64,000 nucleotides of DNA from Candidatus Pantoea carbekii (GCF_000971765.1 NZ_CP010907.1:1-64000), one strand, 5' to 3'. Shown: positions 31,211-43,630, numbered from the stretch's first letter. Translations and numbers: made by a program. The notes: generated by a model not told the origin, from the letters alone.

Positions 31211-33271
31211 AAAATTTGTATTATAGAAAAAGAATTAAGCTGGTTATCATTTAATGAACGTTTTTTACAGGAAGCAGCGGATAAAAGTAATCCTTTAATT
31301 GAAAGAGTTCGCTTTCTTGGAATTTATTCCAAAAACTTAGAAGAATTCTACAAGGTACGTTTTGTTGATCTTAAAAGACGCATCTTAACCGAAGAAGAAC
31401 AGCGCCTATCTCCTACGCTTCACTATTTGTTAAGAAAAATTCAGCAGCAAGTACAAAAGTCTGACCAACTATTTGATAGAGTCTACAATGATCTTTTAAT
31501 GGAAATGGAATCTAATCAAATTTTTTTAATTAATGAACGTCAATTATCATGTAATCAAAAAGAATGGCTGCGGTATTTTTTTAAAAATCATTTACGTCAA
31601 CACATTATTCCCATTCTATTAAATCAACATACTAATTTAATACAATTTCTTAAAGATGATTATACTTAATTTAGCGATAGAAATTATTTATAAAGGTAAT
31701 ATTCGCTATGCCCTTTTAAAAATTCCTTCTGATAAAGTAACACGTTTTGTTCATTTACCATCACAATCATTTAACAAATCTAATTCAATGATATTACTTG
31801 ATAATATTTTACGTTATTGCCTTGATGAAATTTTTAATGGTTTTTTTAATTATGATATATTGAATGCTTTTTCTATGAAAATGACTCGAGATTCTGAATA
31901 TGATTTAGTTACAGAAATGATGGAATCAAGCTTACTGGAACTTATGTCTTCTAAATTAAAACAACGTCTTAAGGCAGAACCAGTAAGATTTGTCTATCAG
32001 AGCAACATGCCCAGTCCAATGATTAAACTGCTTTGTCATCAGCTATCAATTTCTAATTATAATTCAGTTGTTCCTGGAAGTCGTTATCATAATTTCAAAG
32101 ATTTCATTAAATTTCCAAATATAGGAAAAAAATCTCGTCCATCTTCTATTGCCTTCTATTCGTCACCTTGGCTTTAATTCTTTTCGAAATGGATTTGATG
32201 CCATACGGGCACAAGACGTGCTAATTTATTACCCTTATTATACTTTTGAACACGTCTTAGAATTATTACGTCAAGCATCTTTTGATCCAAGCGTACTAGC
32301 AATAAAAATTAATATTTATCGTGTAGCAAAAAATTCTCGGATTATGGATGCAATGATACATGCTGCCTATAATGGTAAAAAAGTTACTGTAATTATAGGA
32401 TTATAGGCACGTTTTGATGAACAAGCTAATATTTACTGGGCAAAACGATTAACAGAATCTGGAGTACATGTTATCTTTATCTGCACCTGGCCTAAAAATT
32501 CACGCTAAATTATTTTTGATTTGCCGTCAAGAAAATATGCGTGTAATACGTTATGCACACATTGGAACTGGTAACTTTAACGAAAAAACTGCACGTATTT
32601 ATACTGATTACTCATTGCTAACAGCAGATGCTCGTATCACTAATGAAGTGCGTTACGTATTCAATTTTATTGAAAATCCATATCGTCCAGTAAGTTTTAA
32701 ATATCTTATGGTATCACCACAGAATACCCGAGCTATGTTATATTAATTAATTAATACAGAAGCGGATAACGCATTACATGGTTTGCATGCAGAAATCATT
32801 TTGAAAATTAATCACTTGTTAGATAAAGAATTAATTGATCTTCTTTATAGTGCTTCAGCTTTAGCAGTTAAAATTAACCTTTTAGTTCGAGGCATGTGTT
32901 AACTAATACCTGGATTGCCGGGTATTAGTCAAAATATTTGTATTACTAGCATTATTGATCGCTATTTAGAACATGATCGTGTTTATATTTTTGAATATCA
33001 AGGTAATAAGAAAGTATTTCTTTCTTCTGCAGATTGGATGACACGTAATATGGATTACTGTATTGAAGTGGCCGTATCAATTCTTGATCTTCGTTTAAAA
33101 GAACGTATAATAAATGTTATTTCTATTTTATTAAATGATACTGTCAAGGCTCGTATTATAGATAAAGAGTTAAGTAATTAATATGTAGATTGTGGGAATC
33201 GTAAAAAAATAAGATCACAATTAGAAATCTACGATTATATTAAGCATATAGAAACAGTGAAAGAAAATTAG
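31211..33271 (+). pseudogene. ppk: ppk pseudogene (polyphosphate kinase)
   Basis: Nearly the whole 688-residue enzyme can still be read, from [20 protein letters not shown] to EIYDYIKHIETVKEN, but it is broken many times. There is no usable start codon before IEKELSW. A one-base insertion lies at about 31667-31670 (after FLKDDYT). A second frameshift is near 32130-32150 (before [17 protein letters not shown]) and a third near 32470-32480 ([16 protein letters not shown]). In-frame stops occur at 32404 (Gln to TAG), 32744 (Glu to TAA), about 32900 (Ser to TAA), and just after KELSN at 33179. The high remaining similarity suggests recent inactivation. ppx, its E. coli partner, is gone. Confidence 0.93.
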
Positions 33272-33306
33272 TATTTTAAATATCTCTCTTAATCTACTAT
33301 GATATC

Positions 33307-33347
33307 TTCTGTAAGATGTCAATACATTGTTAAATGTATTCACAGAA
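33307..33347. repeat. Bulged hairpin after the ppk pseudogene
   Basis: AATACATT (33321-33328) pairs with AATGTATT (33333-33340), enclosed by TTCTGT (33307-33312) and ACAGAA (33342-33347). T-rich sequence follows on the + strand. It may be the old ppk transcript terminator. Confidence 0.45.
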
Positions 33348-33510
33348 TTTAATAAATTTTTTAGGAAAAATCTTTACAGTGCTGCTACCTAGTAAGCTTA
33401 TAGCAAGGATAGTGTATATATATAGCCATATTTAGTTAAGTATTATTTTGTAAAAAGATATTTGATTGTTGTTGTTTTAACAATAAATTTTATCTTAGTA
33501 ATTTTAAAGA

Positions 33511-35091
33511 TTATTCCCATTCAATTGTTGCAGGTGGTTTACTGGAAATATCGTATACTACGCGAGAAATACCATTTACTTCGTTAATAATACGATTTGA
33601 AACAAGTTCAAGAAAATCATAAGGTAAATGTGCCCATTTTGCTGTCATAAAATCGATTGTTTCAATAGCGCGTAATGAAACTACCCTATCATATTTACGA
33701 GTATCCCCCATAATACCAACTGAACGTATTGGCAGAAAAATAGCAAATGCTTGACTTACTTTATTGTATAAACCTGCCTTGCATAATTCTTCAATAAAGA
33801 TCGCATCTGCAGCTCGTAATAAATCGCAATATTCTTTTTTTACTTCTCCTACTATGCGTACACCTAATCCTGGGCCTGGAAACGGATGACGATAAAGTAT
33901 TTCGCAAGGTAAACCGAGCTCCAAACCAATTTTATGTACTTCATCTTTGAATAACTCTTTTAAAGGTTCAATTAAACCTAATTGCATTTTATTTGGTAAT
34001 CCACCAACATTATGATGCGATTTGATCAAATGTGTTTTTGAAGTATCTTTACCAGCGGATTCAATAATATCTGGATAGATGGTTCCTTGTGCTAACCATT
34101 TTACATCACTTAATTTATTCGCTGTTTCATTAAATATTTCAATGAACTCACAACCAATAATTTTACGTTTAATTTCTGGATCAATTTTACCTGCTAATAA
34201 TTTAAGGAAGCGATCTTGTGCCGATATATGTACAATGTTTAAATCAAAGCCATTACTAAAAATATTCATCACTTGCTGTGCTTCATTCAAGCGCAATAAA
34301 CCATTATCTACAAAGACACAGATTAGACGCTTACCAATAGCACGATGTAATATTATAGCTGCTACAGAAGAATCTACACCACCAGAAAGACCTAGAATTA
34401 CTTTATCATTTCCAACTATTTTACGAATATCTTTAATAGTGTTTTTTATAATATTATCTGATTTCCATTGTGTTTTACAACCACAGATATCGAATACAAA
34501 ACGTTTTAATATACTTAATCCTTGAGGAGTATGCGTTACTTCAGGGTGAAATTGTACGCCATAAAAATTTTTCTCTTCATTAGCTATAATAGCAAAAGGA
34601 CAATTTTGGGTACTAGCTACATTAAAAAAACCTGTAGGCATCACTGTCACTTTATCGCCATGACTCATCCATACTTGTAGAAACGATGTACCAGTGGTGT
34701 TTATAGTATCGTGAATATTGTCTACTAATATGCATTTATTAATTATTTTTAACTGGGTATGACCCAATTCACGTATTTCTGAACTTTCAACTTTACCTCC
34801 TAACTGTACTGCCATAATCTGCATACCATAGCAGATGCCTAATATTGGTAGCCCTAAACTAAATATATATTTCTGTACATCAATACCATTAAGATTAATA
34901 ACGCTTTCTGGACTGCCAGAAAGAATAATGCCTTTGGGTTTGATTTGTTTAATTTGATTTTCACTGACATCCCACGTACATAGTTTACAATATACGTTCA
35001 GCTCACGTATACGGCGTGCTATTAGCTGGGTATATTGAGAACCAAAATCAAGAATTAGAATAGAATCTTCATAAATCTTTTTGATCGTCAT
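33511..35091 (-). CDS. guaA: GMP synthase (glutamine-hydrolysing)
   Basis: GuaA aminates XMP to GMP. The N-terminal class I glutaminase has the nucleophile Cys87 in [10 protein letters not shown] and the His/Glu pair in [10 protein letters not shown]. The ATP pyrophosphatase domain starts with [18 protein letters not shown], and the C-terminal dimerisation domain ends with PPATIEWE. The 526 residues compare with 525 in E. coli. It is downstream of guaB by 69 bases, the usual guaBA operon. It survives although purC and purN upstream in the pathway are dead. Confidence 0.97.
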   Translation of the reverse strand: MTIKKIYEDSILILDFGSQYTQLIARRIRELNVYCKLCTWDVSENQIKQIKPKGIILSGSPESVINLNGIDVQKYIFSLGLPILGICYGMQIMAVQLGGKVESSEIRELGHTQLKIINKCILVDNIHDTINTTGTSFLQVWMSHGDKVTVMPTGFFNVASTQNCPFAIIANEEKNFYGVQFHPEVTHTPQGLSILKRFVFDICGCKTQWKSDNIIKNTIKDIRKIVGNDKVILGLSGGVDSSVAAIILHRAIGKRLICVFVDNGLLRLNEAQQVMNIFSNGFDLNIVHISAQDRFLKLLAGKIDPEIKRKIIGCEFIEIFNETANKLSDVKWLAQGTIYPDIIESAGKDTSKTHLIKSHHNVGGLPNKMQLGLIEPLKELFKDEVHKIGLELGLPCEILYRHPFPGPGLGVRIVGEVKKEYCDLLRAADAIFIEELCKAGLYNKVSQAFAIFLPIRSVGIMGDTRKYDRVVSLRAIETIDFMTAKWAHLPYDFLELVSNRIINEVNGISRVVYDISSKPPATIEWE

Positions 35092-35160
35092 AGAAAAATT
35101 TTCCGTAGGATGGACTGAAATAAATATTGTCTTTTAAGTTAAAAGTTTTATTTAAAAATA

Positions 35161-36627
35161 TCAAGATCTTACACGATAGTTTGAAGGTTCTTTAATAATA
35201 GTTACATCATGTACATGGCTTTCATGCAAACCTGATACACTAACGTGTACAAATTCTGCTTTTGTACGTAATTCCTCAATAGTAGCACAACCTGTTAATC
35301 CCATACAGGATCTAAGACCGCCTATTTGTTGATGAACAATTTCTTTTAATTTTCCTTTGTACGCCACTCTTCCTTCGATTCCTTCAGGAACTAGTTTATT
35401 AGCAGCATTATCACTCTGAAAATAACGTTCAGAAGATCCTACGGACATGGCACCTAACGACCCCATGCCACGATATGATTTAAATGCACGACCTTGATAA
35501 AGCTCGATTTCACCAGGGCATTCTTCAGTACCAGCAAGCATAGAACCAACCATAACAGCAGTAGCTCCTGCTGCAATTGCTTTGGCAATATCACCAGAAA
35601 ATCGGATGCCTCCATCAGCAATTACTGGAATATTGCTACCTTCTAGTGCTTCGACTACATCAGAAATAGCTGTTATTTGTGGAATACCCACACCAGTTAC
35701 TACGCGAGTAGTACATATAGAACCTGGACCAATACCCACTTTTACTACATCGGCTCCTGCTTTTACTAATGCTAGTGCACCTGAACCAGTTGCTACATTA
35801 CCGCCGATTATTTCTAAATCTGGATATTTTTTTCGAGTTTTACGAATGCAGTCTAAAACACTTTCTGAATGACCATGTGAGGAATCAATAAGTAATACAT
35901 CAATACCTGCATCTACTAGCATATCAATACGTTTATCATGACTTGTGCTAATGCCTACTGCTGCTCCAACACAAAGACGACCTTGCATATCTTTACAAGC
36001 ATACGGCTTACGTTCAGCTTTTTGAAAATCTTTAACAGTAATCATACCAAGAAGGTGAAATTTTTCATCTACGACTAGTGCTTTTTCAACACGCTTTTCA
36101 TGCATTTTTTGCAGTATAACATTATATGTTTCATTTTCTTTGACAGTCACCAGACATTCTTTCGGTGTCATGAAGGCTGAAACAGCTTGTGTTAGATCAG
36201 TGACAAAGCGAACATCACGACCAGTAATAATTCCTACTAACTCTTTGTTTTTGTTAATGACTGGATAACCAGCAAAACCGTTACGTTCAGTTAATTCTTT
36301 TATTTCTTTTAGTGTTGTACTTGGCAATACTGTCTGCGGTTCAGTTACTATACCGCTTTCATATTTTTTTACTTTACGTACTTCATTCGCTTGTCTTTCC
36401 ATTGGCATATTTTTATGAATAAAACCCATACCACCTTCTTGAGCAATAGCAATTGCTAAATTCGATTCGGTTACAGTATCCATAGCTGCAGAGAGAATCG
36501 GAATATTTAAGCGAATATGTCTTGTAAGTTGGGTGCTCAAATCAGCCATATTCGGCAAAATGGTAGAATAAGCAGGGATAAGTAGAACATCGTCAAACGT
36601 AAGTGCATTTTTATTAATTCGCAACAT
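35161..36627 (-). CDS. guaB: Inosine-5'-monophosphate dehydrogenase
   Basis: GuaB oxidises IMP to XMP. The 488 residues equal E. coli. The TIM barrel is interrupted by two CBS domains (about 93-205). The active cysteine is in [15 protein letters not shown] near 305, with the flap [10 protein letters not shown] and the C-terminal [13 protein letters not shown]. guaA follows closely. The region upstream should hold the purine-regulated promoter, but I see no convincing PurR box. Confidence 0.97.
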   Translation of the reverse strand: MLRINKNALTFDDVLLIPAYSTILPNMADLSTQLTRHIRLNIPILSAAMDTVTESNLAIAIAQEGGMGFIHKNMPMERQANEVRKVKKYESGIVTEPQTVLPSTTLKEIKELTERNGFAGYPVINKNKELVGIITGRDVRFVTDLTQAVSAFMTPKECLVTVKENETYNVILQKMHEKRVEKALVVDEKFHLLGMITVKDFQKAERKPYACKDMQGRLCVGAAVGISTSHDKRIDMLVDAGIDVLLIDSSHGHSESVLDCIRKTRKKYPDLEIIGGNVATGSGALALVKAGADVVKVGIGPGSICTTRVVTGVGIPQITAISDVVEALEGSNIPVIADGGIRFSGDIAKAIAAGATAVMVGSMLAGTEECPGEIELYQGRAFKSYRGMGSLGAMSVGSSERYFQSDNAANKLVPEGIEGRVAYKGKLKEIVHQQIGGLRSCMGLTGCATIEELRTKAEFVHVSVSGLHESHVHDVTIIKEPSNYRVRS

Positions 36628-37066
36628 AGCAACATTTCAACCTGGCATAAATAAGAAATAGATAAAATATTGCTACAATATTATACAGGTTATAACTAAT
36701 TGATTCCAGATTTTTTTTAAAAAATATAAAATTTTTGCATAAAAATATATGTAACTAAATAATTAATCTATTAATTTAATTGCTTCTCTCAATAAAATCT
36801 TTAATATAAATACAAAGTTTTACATAAAACATAGAATGAATTTAGAAAAATAAAACCTGTGTTAGTAATATACTAGCGCTATATTTTATTTTACGCTGAA
36901 TTTGTTTTATTAAAATAAATTTAAAAGACAATAGTTATTTTAGGTATATTAAATAATATTGAAATTTATTACATATAAATAAGTTAACTAAATTGTTAAA
37001 TTAAGTTTTAATCTATTTAAAATCAATCAATTAGTTATTAATGGGTATCTATAGATTTATTTTACA
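36628..37066. other. Noncoding gap where E. coli has xseA
   Basis: 439 AT-rich bases between guaB and der. In E. coli xseA lies here on the other strand. No remnant recognised. Confidence 0.45.
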
Positions 37067-38590
37067 TTAACGTTTATTACTTTTTAAGTAATCCATTAAA
37101 CGTTTACGTTTGCGTTTTTGGGATGATGTTAGCAGATTGTGTTTGCCCTTATATGGATTAACACTTTCTTTAAATTGAACATGAATAGGTGTACCTGTTG
37201 TATTTAATGAATTACGGAAAAAATTTATTAGATAACGTTTGTACGAAAGTGTAAGATGTTTTAATCTGTTACCATGAATAATAATCATTGGTGGATTATG
37301 ACCACCCATATGTGCATATTTAAGTTTTACGCACTGTCCATGTACTAAAGACGGTTGGTGATTATGTACAGCAGTATTCATAATCCGAGTCAAAACAGAT
37401 GGACTAATATGCATAGTAGCATTCTTGTGCGCTTCGATAACTGATTTAAATATCTTTTTTACGCCATTTCCATGTAAAGCTGAAATAAAATGCACTCGTA
37501 TGAAATCTATAAAACTCAAACGAAAGTTCATGTTTTTTTTAAATTCAAGTTGTTTTTCCTGTGATATTTTATCCCATTTATTAATACTAATGACTAGACA
37601 ACGTCCACTATTTATAATAAAATTTACTAGAGAAAGATCTTGATCCGATATACCTATACATGCATCCACTACTAATACAACAACATTTGATTGCTCAATT
37701 GATTGCATTGTTTTGATCATTGAAAATTGTTCACTATCATCAACAATTCTACTACGTTTACGTACACCTGCTGTATCAATTAATATATATTTCTGCTTGT
37801 TATGCTCTAGAGGAATAAAAATACTGTCGCGTGTAGTGCCGGGCATATTACAAACCATGACGCGATCGTAGCCAAGAAATTGATTTATAAGTGTCGATTT
37901 GCCCGCATTTGGACGTCCTACAATTGCTAATTTGATTGGTTGATCAATTAAATGAAAAAAGTCTTTTTTCTCAATATGTTGAAAATTATCTTTTTTTTGT
38001 AACATTAATGAATTTTTATCGATTGTATTTTTTTCTTTATTTGTATGTTCTAAATTACCTGTACTCATGCAACTTAACATGATTTTTTCTAATAAAATGG
38101 TTATTCCTCTTCCATGTGAAGCAGTTATTGGATAAATTTCATGGAATCCCAGTGAATAAAAATCTAATATTGCTACATCTAAATTTAGACCATCAGTTTT
38201 GTTAACAACTAAAAAAGTTGATTTATTACATGAATGTAAATGACTTGCAATTTCGTAATCCGCAGCAACTACACCAGCACGCCCATCAACCATAAATAAT
38301 ACTATATCTGCTTCTTTAATGGCTAAGAGTGATTGTACTATCATGTTATCTTGAATATTTTTCTTAAATTTTAATCTGGCATGATCTTTAACATTGTCAT
38401 GAATATAGTCAAGACCAGCAGTATCCATCACAATAAATTCAAATCCTTTTAACTCAACTCGACCGTATTGACGATCACGAGTTAATCCAGGAAAACTTCC
38501 TACTAGTGCATTGCGTGTACGTGTTAATTTATTAAAAAAAGTGGATTTACCTACATTATGACGTCCAATTAGTGCAACAATAGGTAGCAT
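37067..38590 (-). CDS. der: Ribosome biogenesis GTPase Der (EngA)
   Basis: Der has two G domains and helps assemble the 50S subunit. Domain 1 shows [14 protein letters not shown] (a His where Pro is usual), DTAGL and NKTDG; domain 2 shows [25 protein letters not shown] and NKWD. A KH-like domain follows (LTRIMNTAV...[14 protein letters not shown]). The length is 507 against 490 in E. coli. About 12 of the extra residues form an insertion after the first DTAG ([19 protein letters not shown]), near switch II. It is the last gene of the rodZ-ispG-hisS-bamB-der series. Confidence 0.95.
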   Translation of the reverse strand: MLPIVALIGRHNVGKSTFFNKLTRTRNALVGSFPGLTRDRQYGRVELKGFEFIVMDTAGLDYIHDNVKDHARLKFKKNIQDNMIVQSLLAIKEADIVLFMVDGRAGVVAADYEIASHLHSCNKSTFLVVNKTDGLNLDVAILDFYSLGFHEIYPITASHGRGITILLEKIMLSCMSTGNLEHTNKEKNTIDKNSLMLQKKDNFQHIEKKDFFHLIDQPIKLAIVGRPNAGKSTLINQFLGYDRVMVCNMPGTTRDSIFIPLEHNKQKYILIDTAGVRKRSRIVDDSEQFSMIKTMQSIEQSNVVVLVVDACIGISDQDLSLVNFIINSGRCLVISINKWDKISQEKQLEFKKNMNFRLSFIDFIRVHFISALHGNGVKKIFKSVIEAHKNATMHISPSVLTRIMNTAVHNHQPSLVHGQCVKLKYAHMGGHNPPMIIIHGNRLKHLTLSYKRYLINFFRNSLNTTGTPIHVQFKESVNPYKGKHNLLTSSQKRKRKRLMDYLKSNKR

Positions 38591-38698
38591 ATAACTTGCC
38601 TTATTTTAAATGATGCATTACTATCTTGCTAGATTACTAAATCTTTTATAAAAAATTTAAATAGCTATTCTAAAATACTCAGTAGGTTTACAATAAAA

Positions 38699-39907
38699 CT
38701 AATATTTTTGAAATCTAATAGCATAAACTGTACCGTTTTGTGATTGAATAAAAAGTTTATCACTGAGTACTATCGGTGCAGTTTGAAAACTAGTATTAAG
38801 AATGCACTGCTGTGCTATATATTGACCATTGCTTCTTTTTATCCAGTATAAACAACCTTGATTATCACAAACTACTAAATAACCATTAAATAATACTGGA
38901 GAAGTTAGTTTGTGATGAGGCAAATGATTTTGATTCCAAAGAGATAATCCATTATTGATATGTAATGCATTTATTTGATAATTATCATTAATGAGATAGA
39001 TACACTGTTCGTCAATCAGAAGATTTCTAACACCATGCATTTCACGTTCCCAACGAATTTGTCCAGAATGTAAATCTAGAGCTACTAGCTTACCATTGCC
39101 AGCCAAAACGTAAACTATATCTTTTAATATCACAGGCGTTGTATCAATGTTACGTAGATACTCAATATCGCTACTACCGTCTAATAGCATTTGAGAAAGT
39201 TGCTGTTGCCAAATTAATTGACCTTGCTGTATACTAATAGCGCTAATTCTTCCTTTATCATTACTGACGATCACACCACCAAGAGCTGATGATGGTGCAG
39301 TTTCGCTACGGAATGATATAACTGCAGGCGTACCAATACTGACACTCCATTTAATTGCACCATTTTTCTGATCTAATGCTTGTACCATACCGTTACTAGT
39401 ATGTAATAACACTAAATTATTGCTTACTATAGGACGAGAAAGCACTTCACCGGAAATGCTTTTTTGCCAAGCGATACTCCCATCTTTATTGTTTAATGCA
39501 TATATTTGAGCACGTTCACTACCAATATAAATATAGTTGCCATTAGCAGTAATACCTCCAGATAGCAATGCCGAAACATGTTTTGAGAAAATACCAATTT
39601 TTTTAGAAAGATCGATTTTCCATTTTTCTTTACCGTTAGTAGCATATAGCGCTTTTACTATGCCAAAGCTATTTGCGGTATATACCATACCATCATAACA
39701 AGATAAATGTAAGTTAGAATACAAATTACTACTATCATTATTTACGGAAGTAGTCCATATGATTTTTGGGATACAGCGATTTTTTATTGTGTGTAACAAA
39801 ACTATTTTCACTGTATCTTCTGGATTTTTGAAGAGTGAACAAGCGCTGCACAGAATAACTAACATCAGTCCTGGTAACCCTATTAGCAGGTACTTACATA
39901 ATCGCAT
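38699..39907 (-). CDS. bamB: Outer-membrane assembly lipoprotein BamB
   Basis: BamB is a beta-propeller lipoprotein that binds BamA in the outer-membrane assembly machine. The N-terminus is a lipoprotein signal with Cys at the end of VILCSAC (near 23), followed by SLFKN as E. coli CSLFN. Propeller repeats with AxDxxxGxxxW-type motifs are visible (ALYATNGKEKWKIDL, ALNNKDGSIAWQKS, ALDQKNGAIKWSV, ALDLHSGQIRWE). 402 residues, E. coli 392. It lies between hisS and der; yfgM, which separates it from hisS in E. coli, is missing. Confidence 0.94.
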   Translation of the reverse strand: MRLCKYLLIGLPGLMLVILCSACSLFKNPEDTVKIVLLHTIKNRCIPKIIWTTSVNNDSSNLYSNLHLSCYDGMVYTANSFGIVKALYATNGKEKWKIDLSKKIGIFSKHVSALLSGGITANGNYIYIGSERAQIYALNNKDGSIAWQKSISGEVLSRPIVSNNLVLLHTSNGMVQALDQKNGAIKWSVSIGTPAVISFRSETAPSSALGGVIVSNDKGRISAISIQQGQLIWQQQLSQMLLDGSSDIEYLRNIDTTPVILKDIVYVLAGNGKLVALDLHSGQIRWEREMHGVRNLLIDEQCIYLINDNYQINALHINNGLSLWNQNHLPHHKLTSPVLFNGYLVVCDNQGCLYWIKRSNGQYIAQQCILNTSFQTAPIVLSDKLFIQSQNGTVYAIRFQKY

Positions 39908-39996
39908 GTTGGCTCTCTTGAAAACTAAATTTGAATGATTTATTTTTGTATCTAGTTCGATAATTAGAAGAAATTTATTCTATATTTTTCTTTTAA

Positions 39997-40055
39997 CTAT
40001 ATGATATATAATAATCATTACCTTTTATCGGCTTAATTTTAATGATATCATATAG
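39997..40055. repeat. Inverted repeat between hisS and bamB
   Basis: CTATATGATAT (39997-40007) is the exact reverse complement of ATATCATATAG (40045-40055), with a 37-base loop. It lies where yfgM has been lost. AT-rich and possibly accidental. Confidence 0.45.
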
Positions 40056-40073
40056 ATTATTAATACTCTTTAA

Positions 40074-41357
40074 TTACGGCAATAATGCTTTTAACATTAT
40101 AGAAATTTCACTTTGATTTAGCATTTGTTGATTTCCTGTACGCAAATTTTTAATTAATACTTTTCCTGTTTTTAGTTCGTTTTCACCTAACACTAATGCG
40201 ATACTTGCACCCCATTTATTGGCTCTGGTAAATTGTTTTTTGAAACTCCCGCCACCAAAATTTGTCATAAATTTATATTTAGGATTAAGGTCTCGCAATT
40301 TTTCAGTTAATTTTATTGCAGCACATTGTGTTCCTTCTCCTAATGCAATAACATAAACATCTACAAAATTCTTTCTGATTTTATCCAAATTGGGATTAAT
40401 TGTCTTTATTAGCAACATTAATCGTTCTAAACCCATACCTAACCCTACTGCTGGTGTTGGATGACCACCTAGTTTCTCAACTAAATCATCGTAACGTCCT
40501 CCACCACAGATAGTACCTTGCGCACCGAGCCCCTGTTTTGCAACCCATTCAAAAACAGTTCGATTATAATAATCTAGACCGCGTACTAAGCGTTCGTTCA
40601 CACGATATTTGATACCAACATGGTCTAATAAAACACATAAATTAATAAAATGTTGGCGCGATGATTCGTCTAAGAAAACACTTAATGTTGATACATCTTT
40701 TAGCAATTTTTGAATTTCAGGATTTTTGCTATCTAACACACGAAGAGGATTAGTATGCATACGACGTTTGCAATCTTCGTCTAGCATATTAGAATGTTGT
40801 TTTAAAAAATCTACCAACTCTCTACGGTATCTAGCTCGCGTTTCTAGCGAACCAAGGGAGTTAATCTCTAACTCTACGTACTCAGAAATGCCTAATGCTT
40901 TCCAGCAGCGCGATGTTAACATAATTAATTCAGCATCTATGTCTGGACCTTCTAATCCGAAGATTTCCACACCTATTTGATAAAATTGACGGTATCGACC
41001 TTTTTGCGGACGTTCATAACGAAACATCGGACCAATATACCACAAGCGTTGTTCTTGATTAAAGAATAGACCATGCTCAATACCAGCACGTACGCAACAT
41101 GCAGTGCCTTCTGGACGCAGTGTCAAACTTTGTCCATTTCGATCCTCAAAAGTATACATCTCTTTTTCTACTACATCATTCATTTCACCTATTGCACGTC
41201 TGAATAATGAAGTATATTCAAGAATAGGTAAACGGATCTCACTATAGCCATAATTACATAATACTTCTTTTATTATGCATTCAATGTGTTGCCAAATTAA
41301 AGTATCCTTAGGTAAGTAATCATTTATTCCACGAATTGCTTGAATATATTTAACCAC
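40074..41357 (-). CDS. hisS: Histidyl-tRNA synthetase
   Basis: HisS charges tRNA-His. Class II motifs are intact: motif 2 [15 protein letters not shown], the histidine-specific [15 protein letters not shown] and [14 protein letters not shown], and motif 3 around [13 protein letters not shown] choose GTG at 41357, which gives [16 protein letters not shown] to match E. coli MAKNIQAIRGMNDYLP and has AAAGAG 9 bases upstream; an ATG 9 bases further up (41366) and a TTG at 41378 are alternatives. From GTG the length is 427 (E. coli 424). It is between ispG and bamB. Confidence 0.95.
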   Translation of the reverse strand: MVKYIQAIRGINDYLPKDTLIWQHIECIIKEVLCNYGYSEIRLPILEYTSLFRRAIGEMNDVVEKEMYTFEDRNGQSLTLRPEGTACCVRAGIEHGLFFNQEQRLWYIGPMFRYERPQKGRYRQFYQIGVEIFGLEGPDIDAELIMLTSRCWKALGISEYVELEINSLGSLETRARYRRELVDFLKQHSNMLDEDCKRRMHTNPLRVLDSKNPEIQKLLKDVSTLSVFLDESSRQHFINLCVLLDHVGIKYRVNERLVRGLDYYNRTVFEWVAKQGLGAQGTICGGGRYDDLVEKLGGHPTPAVGLGMGLERLMLLIKTINPNLDKIRKNFVDVYVIALGEGTQCAAIKLTEKLRDLNPKYKFMTNFGGGSFKKQFTRANKWGASIALVLGENELKTGKVLIKNLRTGNQQMLNQSEISIMLKALLP

Positions 41358-41487
41358 GTTAAACATCTCTTTATACAATATACATTCACAATATAATATA
41401 CTTGAATTATTTCGTTCATAAACTATGAAACTTTAAGCATGTAATAAAATCAATTAAGTAATGTATATCTTTTTCATTTATGTTCTT

Positions 41488-42597
41488 CTAATTGCTTGAT
41501 TTTAAAATTCTAGTTTTATCTAACATTGCAACTTTAGCCCGAATGCGTGCTTCTAATTGATCAAGAATGTAATGATTGTCAAGACGATCATGTTGATGTA
41601 CGCCATCTTCATAGAACGAACTGTGCTTATTTCCACCAGTTACTCCTAAAGTTGAAATTTTAGCTTCACCTGGGCCATTTACTACACAGCCTATAATAGA
41701 TACATCTATTGGTGTAATAATATCTTCTAAACGTTTTTCTAATTCATTAACGGTACTAATAACGTCAAATTCTTGGCGTGAACAAGTTGGACAAGCAATA
41801 AAATTAATACCGCGTGAACGTATTCGTAAACATTTCAAAATATCGAAAGCAACTTTTATTTCTTCTATTGGATTAGCAGCTAACGAAACACGGAGTGTAT
41901 CGCCAATTCCTTCAATGAGCAGTAAACTTAAACCAATTGATGACTTAACTGTACCTGAACGCGCACCACCGGCCTCAGTTATACCAATGTGCAATGGTTG
42001 ATCAATAGCTTTTGCCAACAAACGATAAGCTTCAACAGCTAGAAATACATCAGACGCTTTAACACTTACTTTGAATTGATCAAAATTAAGACGATCTAAA
42101 TAATCCACATGTCGCATTGCTGAATCGAATAAGTCCTGTGATGTTGGTTTATGCTTGTTATTTTTTTGTTTTTCTAAAGAACCGGAATTAATACCAATTC
42201 GAATTGGAATATTATAGTAGCGAGCACAATCAATTACTTGACGGATACGCTCTTTATTTCCAATATTACCTGGATTAATTCGCAAGCAATCCACTCCGTA
42301 CTCAGCTACTTTTAGAGCTATGCGATAATCAAAATGAATATCTGCTACTAAAGGTATAGTAACTTGTTTTTTTATTAATTTAAATGCTTCCGCTGCATCC
42401 ATACTAGGTATTGACACACGTACAATATCTGCACCAACACGTTGTAATTCATTGATTTGCATGACTGTTTCTTTTACATCTGTGGTTCTTGTATTTGTCA
42501 TAGATTGAACGGCAATAGGAGCACATGCACCAATAGGTACTTTGCCAACATAAATTCGTGTAGATTGACGACGGCTTATAGGTACTTCATTATACAT
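41488..42597 (-). CDS. ispG: 4-hydroxy-3-methylbut-2-enyl diphosphate synthase (flavodoxin)
   Basis: IspG (GcpE) makes HMBPP in the MEP isoprenoid pathway with a [4Fe-4S] cluster. 369 residues (E. coli 372). Cluster ligands are in [13 protein letters not shown] and [16 protein letters not shown], which also has the catalytic Glu. The N-terminal TIM barrel includes [16 protein letters not shown] and [20 protein letters not shown]. The cluster must be built by a system outside this window, since the isc assembly genes are absent next to iscS. It is followed by hisS. Confidence 0.97.
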   Translation of the reverse strand: MYNEVPISRRQSTRIYVGKVPIGACAPIAVQSMTNTRTTDVKETVMQINELQRVGADIVRVSIPSMDAAEAFKLIKKQVTIPLVADIHFDYRIALKVAEYGVDCLRINPGNIGNKERIRQVIDCARYYNIPIRIGINSGSLEKQKNNKHKPTSQDLFDSAMRHVDYLDRLNFDQFKVSVKASDVFLAVEAYRLLAKAIDQPLHIGITEAGGARSGTVKSSIGLSLLLIEGIGDTLRVSLAANPIEEIKVAFDILKCLRIRSRGINFIACPTCSRQEFDVISTVNELEKRLEDIITPIDVSIIGCVVNGPGEAKISTLGVTGGNKHSSFYEDGVHQHDRLDNHYILDQLEARIRAKVAMLDKTRILKSSN

Positions 42598-43048
42598 ACT
42601 CTATCTCCACATTTCTCAATGTAGTTTACTAGACACTGTGATAATTAAAACTACTTATTTCATAGAGTATCTAAAAAAAACAGCTTTATAGTAGTGATGA
42701 TCTTGATTTTTTTCTTTACTGTGCTTAGCAGATTAATTTTTAGATAATATAAAAGTTAGTCTAAATTTTTATTTTTCGATTATGTTTCATAAGCAATTAA
42801 ATACATTTTTAGCAGAATGAAAAATTTTATTTTAATTATTATTGGTATAATATCTGATTTAAATTTTATATAGTGATAAATTACTTAAGATATTATAATA
42901 ATGTACTATGATTTTTATTTCTTCTTATTGAAGACCTATAATCTTAATTATTAAGTTTAAAAATAGATGTGCACCAGATATTAATCAAATACACTTTCAG
43001 CGAATGGTCTATGTAGTAGTTTTATTAGTAATAGATTTGTTATATTTA
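42598..43048. other. Gap that matches the lost rodZ 3' part
   Basis: 451 AT-rich bases between rodZ and ispG. The missing RodZ periplasmic part would need about 430 bases, so this is probably its decayed remains plus the ispG leader. I could not align any segment convincingly. Confidence 0.35.
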
Positions 43049-43630
43049 TTAGTTTTTGTTTTTAATAAATTGTATCATATTAGAATCATTCTTAAACTTG
43101 TCGTCGCTAGCAATTGAAATACTTACTTTACTATTATCCTTTGATAAAATATAATGATCAGTAAGGCTACCTTTACTACTTTCATTTTTGAAGATTGAAA
43201 AACGTTCTTTTTGCAAAGATTTATAATTTTTCCACCACCATGTCCCGTTTAAACTGATTAAAATCAATATTATAAGCCAAGTAAAAATTATCAAATTTAA
43301 ATTGCGTTTTTTACGTTTTTTACCTAATGAAAAACTTTTCATTGGCACAATTGGAGTTCGTGTATGTTGTTTTAATGGCGTTATAGATAACAAATCATCT
43401 TCTGATACATGGACTAAGCGTGCATAAGAACAAATATAACCTCGTAGAAAAGTAAAAGATACATTATCCGGAGCTCTGTCTTCTTCAATAGCACGTACTG
43501 TAGAAAGTTTTAGACATAATCGCTCTGCGATGTTCTGCTGTGTTAGGCCCATGTTCTCACGAGCTAAACGTAAGCGTTCACCTGTAGAATATAGCGAGGC
43601 AGATTTCTCTTGGATGGCTTCATTGTTCAT
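43049..43630 (-). CDS. rodZ: Cytoskeletal protein RodZ, lacking the periplasmic domain
   Basis: RodZ links the MreB cytoskeleton to the cell-wall elongation machinery. The cytoplasmic helix-turn-helix domain is intact (TGERLRLARENMGLTQQNIA, AERLCLKLSTVRAIEED, FLRGYICSYARLV; about 15-80), followed by the basic SFSLGKKRKKR segment and one membrane span (about 110-132, LIIFTWLIILILISLNGTWW). The frame ends at 193 residues against 337 in E. coli: the Pro/Thr-rich linker and the C-terminal periplasmic domain are gone. Position before ispG matches E. coli. MreB binding could persist through the HTH domain. Confidence 0.9.
   Translation of the reverse strand: MNNEAIQEKSASLYSTGERLRLARENMGLTQQNIAERLCLKLSTVRAIEEDRAPDNVSFTFLRGYICSYARLVHVSEDDLLSITPLKQHTRTPIVPMKSFSLGKKRKKRNLNLIIFTWLIILILISLNGTWWWKNYKSLQKERFSIFKNESSKGSLTDHYILSKDNSKVSISIASDDKFKNDSNMIQFIKNKN

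Noticed and set aside
31427-33181. Five separate small open frames considered as independent genes
   Set aside because: Their translations join in order into one polyphosphate kinase; they are fragments of the ppk pseudogene.
34079-34525. Open frame of about 148 codons on the + strand inside guaA
   Set aside because: It lies wholly opposite a highly conserved gene and has no family resemblance.
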